The notes under the pieces were generated by a model. The model was given only the letters and a program-made list of their open reading frames with translations, searched no databases and was not told the origin of the DNA. DNA of 64,000 nucleotides, taken from assembly GCF_003985155.1 (NCBI RefSeq), contig NZ_ML133687.1, positions 310,001 through 374,000 on the forward strand, read 5' to 3'. Made by a program: the position numbers and the translations under genes. This document shows, piece after piece, positions 62,120 to 64,000 of the stretch (its first letter is position 1; each line of letters opens with the position of its first letter). This DNA comes from Rhizobium vallis. GTDB lineage: Bacteria; Pseudomonadota; Alphaproteobacteria; Rhizobiales; Rhizobiaceae.

Positions 62120-64000
62120 CAGACGATCACTTTCTTGCCTGCTGCGATCTCGGCCAGCAGGGTCTTGCGCAGTTCATTGACGTATTGCTCTACATCCGCC
62201 GCTTCGGCGAGATAGGTGCGTGGATAGGACACCTTGATCTCAGAGGCATTGATATAGGTTGGTGGCTGTATTGGCGGCGTTGGTCGCTCGGACATTCCCG
62301 GTGTCGTGGGCTCGGGTTTTGCAACAGGAGGAGGCGCCATCCGAGCAATCTCTGCCAGGATCTGCTGCATCAGGCTGGAGCGGGCACCATTCGCCCTGTC
62401 GCGCAGGATCGGGATCATGCTGACCGCATCTACGCCAGCTTTGTGGATTTCGATATCGCGACGGATCTTCTCCTGTTGCTCCGGGGCAAGCGCCAGAAAC
62501 TCCGGCGTCTGGACTATCTTTGCGGCACAATCATCCACAGCGGCGATTACGGCCTTACGCTCCTTCAGGACATCTAGTTCCACCTTGTCCTTCAAGGCGT
62601 AAAGGTCTGCCTTGAGCGACTGGATGGCATTGCCCTGGTAGCAATCGGGATCGTTCAGCGCCGCTAGCAGCTTTTCCCCCGCGTTCACATCCACATAACT
62701 GATATTGGCCTGCTGAGACTGCACGAAGGTGCGGACATCGCCGTAGATCTCTCGCTGCGCGCCAGCCATGAAGCTGCGGATCTTGTCGAGTATGCCTTCC
62801 TTCGCATCGAGCAGGGCGTCTTCCTGCTTCACCGGCTCGGTGATGTACCAGGCGGGGGGCTTGCCCGTCATCTCCACGATGCGGTCCCGCAGCGGTTCGA
62901 GGGCTACGAGGAAGGGATAGTTGTGCCTGTCAGCCAGCAGCTTGTTCACCTCGTCCGCCAGCTTGCGTGCGCTCTCCGCCCACTCGCCGCCAAGTACGCG
63001 TGCATCGGATCCATCGGCAGGTTGCCCAAACAGTTCGCGATACAGATCCTTCGCTGCGCGGATCTGGGAGGAGGTGAACTCCAGTTGCGGGGTGAGAAGG
63101 ATATTGCCCAGGACATGACTGTTATTGAGTGCACGAGCGAGATTTGCCCCCTCCAGCGGCGCGCCATCCGATCGGGCTTCACATTTGCCCTTGGTGACAA
63201 GGCTGGCGGTCAGGCAGAGTGTTGCCACCGTGGGCCAGCCATAGGGCTTAGCTCCAAACCGCTCGGTCAGGCTTTTGACCGAAACCTTCACGCCGTTGCG
63301 TGCCTGCCCCTGGACATGGTTCAGGACTTCGAGTTCCTCCTCTCTCAGTCCGGAATCTCCGAAGAGGCCACCGTTCGGGAGCGTTGCCTTGGCAATGTCT
63401 GCCTCGTGGTAGTTCACGCCTCGAAGCATCGGCAAGTTCACGTAGACCTTGTCGACAAGAGATTGAAACGCCTTGACAATACGGTCCTGCGGCTCGTCAC
63501 CGCCAATGTCCAGTTCGTCCCCGCGCACAAAGAGACGTCCGTCCGCCATCAACTTTCGCAGCCGAAGTTCCAGATCTTTGGCGCGGCGCCCATTCTGCTC
63601 GCCTTTCTCGAGGACGATCCTGTCACGGCCTGGCTGCGGCGAACCGCTACGCGACTGCCTGATGAACTTGTCGGTCTGGCGGAAAAGCGTCAGGTCCCTG
63701 ATGAATCGGACGTCTGGCTGCAACACAATCGCCAGCTCTTCGCGCCCCAAATTCCGCATCCGCACGGCTTCCGGCGCTGCGACGTCGTCGCTGAAAGGGC
63801 TGATGATGTTTATAGACAATTCATACTCACGCCCGAGGAGGTGGTCGTCCAACTTGCGGCTGAATGAATATTCATAGCCGGTCGTCAGATGCTTGATCTT
63901 GCGATGTCGCAGGATGGTATCGAATGCCAGGGTTTCGAGTTCTTTGGTGATCTCAGCCGGATCGACGTCCAGCGCCTTGATTTCGGCCTCGACGTCTTTC
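62119..64000 (-). CDS. brxC: BREX type I ATPase BrxC, 5' part beyond the window
   Basis: The frame stays open to the right edge, so only the C-terminal 626 or so residues are seen of a protein that is normally about 1,200; the P-loop half lies outside. Visible stretches include LGREYELSINIISPF, RNLGREELAIVLQP, FIRDLTLFRQTDKFIRQSRS, GLREEELEVLNHVQGQARNG and RFGAKPYGWPTVATLCLTA, typical of BrxC/PglY. The end of the protein is proline-rich and finishes with a KVSYPRTYLAEAADVEQYVN helix region. A TTG at 63852 is not a real start. brxA and brxB are expected to the right. Confidence 0.93.
   Translation of the reverse strand, partial: KDVEAEIKALDVDPAEITKELETLAFDTILRHRKIKHLTTGYEYSFSRKLDDHLLGREYELSINIISPFSDDVAAPEAVRMRNLGREELAIVLQPDVRFIRDLTLFRQTDKFIRQSRSGSPQPGRDRIVLEKGEQNGRRAKDLELRLRKLMADGRLFVRGDELDIGGDEPQDRIVKAFQSLVDKVYVNLPMLRGVNYHEADIAKATLPNGGLFGDSGLREEELEVLNHVQGQARNGVKVSVKSLTERFGAKPYGWPTVATLCLTASLVTKGKCEARSDGAPLEGANLARALNNSHVLGNILLTPQLEFTSSQIRAAKDLYRELFGQPADGSDARVLGGEWAESARKLADEVNKLLADRHNYPFLVALEPLRDRIVEMTGKPPAWYITEPVKQEDALLDAKEGILDKIRSFMAGAQREIYGDVRTFVQSQQANISYVDVNAGEKLLAALNDPDCYQGNAIQSLKADLYALKDKVELDVLKERKAVIAAVDDCAAKIVQTPEFLALAPEQQEKIRRDIEIHKAGVDAVSMIPILRDRANGARSSLMQQILAEIARMAPPPVAKPEPTTPGMSERPTPPIQPPTYINASEIKVSYPRTYLAEAADVEQYVNELRKTLLAEIAAGKKVIV

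Noticed and set aside
61241..62215. 324-codon plus-strand open frame opposite pglX, and a similar one opposite brxC at 62923-63867
   Set aside because: Antisense shadows of well-supported BREX genes; no motifs of their own.
63850..64000. Start of the last gene at the TTG at 63852
   Set aside because: The frame continues without a stop to the window edge with BrxC-like sequence, so the gene is cut by the window.
1..64000. CRISPR arrays, rRNA and tRNA genes
   Set aside because: No regularly spaced repeats or rRNA/tRNA-like segments were noticed by eye; a tRNAscan run would be needed to be certain for tRNAs.

Overview
The window looks like chromosomal DNA of an alphaproteobacterium, most likely a Rhizobiaceae-type organism (Agrobacterium/Rhizobium-like). 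This is an inference from the GC-rich coding style with many antisense open frames, the ECF sigma/anti-sigma pair at the left edge, and the general look of the proteins. No rRNA, tRNA, CRISPR array, integrase or intact insertion sequence was seen.

Layout. (1) 43-1442, plus strand: an ECF sigma factor and its overlapping anti-sigma factor. (2) 1471-31662, all minus strand: a cluster of about 30 tightly packed genes for a surface polysaccharide exported by a Wzm/Wzt ABC transporter. Transcription runs from about 31.7 kb leftwards. It holds nine glycosyltransferases (including two paralogous pairs), seven complete methyltransferases plus a methyltransferase C-terminal fragment, a phytanoyl-CoA-dioxygenase-like enzyme, and nucleotide-sugar genes: dTDP-sugars (rmlA, rmlB, a 3,4-ketoisomerase, a DegT-type aminotransferase), GDP-sugars (gmd, fcl, a second gmd-like gene) and a CMP-nonulosonate branch (a CBS-NeuB-SAF-isomerase fusion and a cytidylyltransferase). 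The likely product is a heavily methylated glycan containing 3-amino-3,6-dideoxyhexose, fucose or a related 6-deoxyhexose, and possibly a sialic-acid-like sugar. (3) 31663-32576: a gene-poor boundary.

(4) 32577-64000: a defence island with three units. First is a Lamassu (ABC-3C)-like operon with an FAD/monooxygenase-like effector (36331-38721), a middle component (35687-36334) and an SMC/Rad50-like ATPase (32577-35690) whose frame is broken by one in-frame TAA. Two almost identical 17-bp palindromes lie on either side of this operon. Second is a group of three giant helicase proteins (39249-53280): a DEDD exonuclease-RecQ-UvrD fusion, a RecD-like helicase with a C-terminal PD-(D/E)XK-like nuclease motif, and a sacsin-type GHKL ATPase fused to an SF2 helicase. 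I cannot assign this trio to a named system; it is the best candidate in the window for an undescribed one. Third is the 3' part of a type I BREX operon, in transcription order brxC (5' end beyond the right edge), pglX, pglZ, brxL, followed by a small unknown gene.

How the parts work together. The glycan genes form a chain of overlapping or nearly touching reading frames, suggesting co-transcription and translational coupling. The defence units are separate: the Lamassu operon diverges from the exo-RecQ-UvrD gene, the RecD-like gene diverges from the GHKL-helicase gene, and the BREX operon converges on the GHKL-helicase gene. Several start codons are GTG and were chosen from overlaps and ribosome-binding sites; these choices are stated in each entry.
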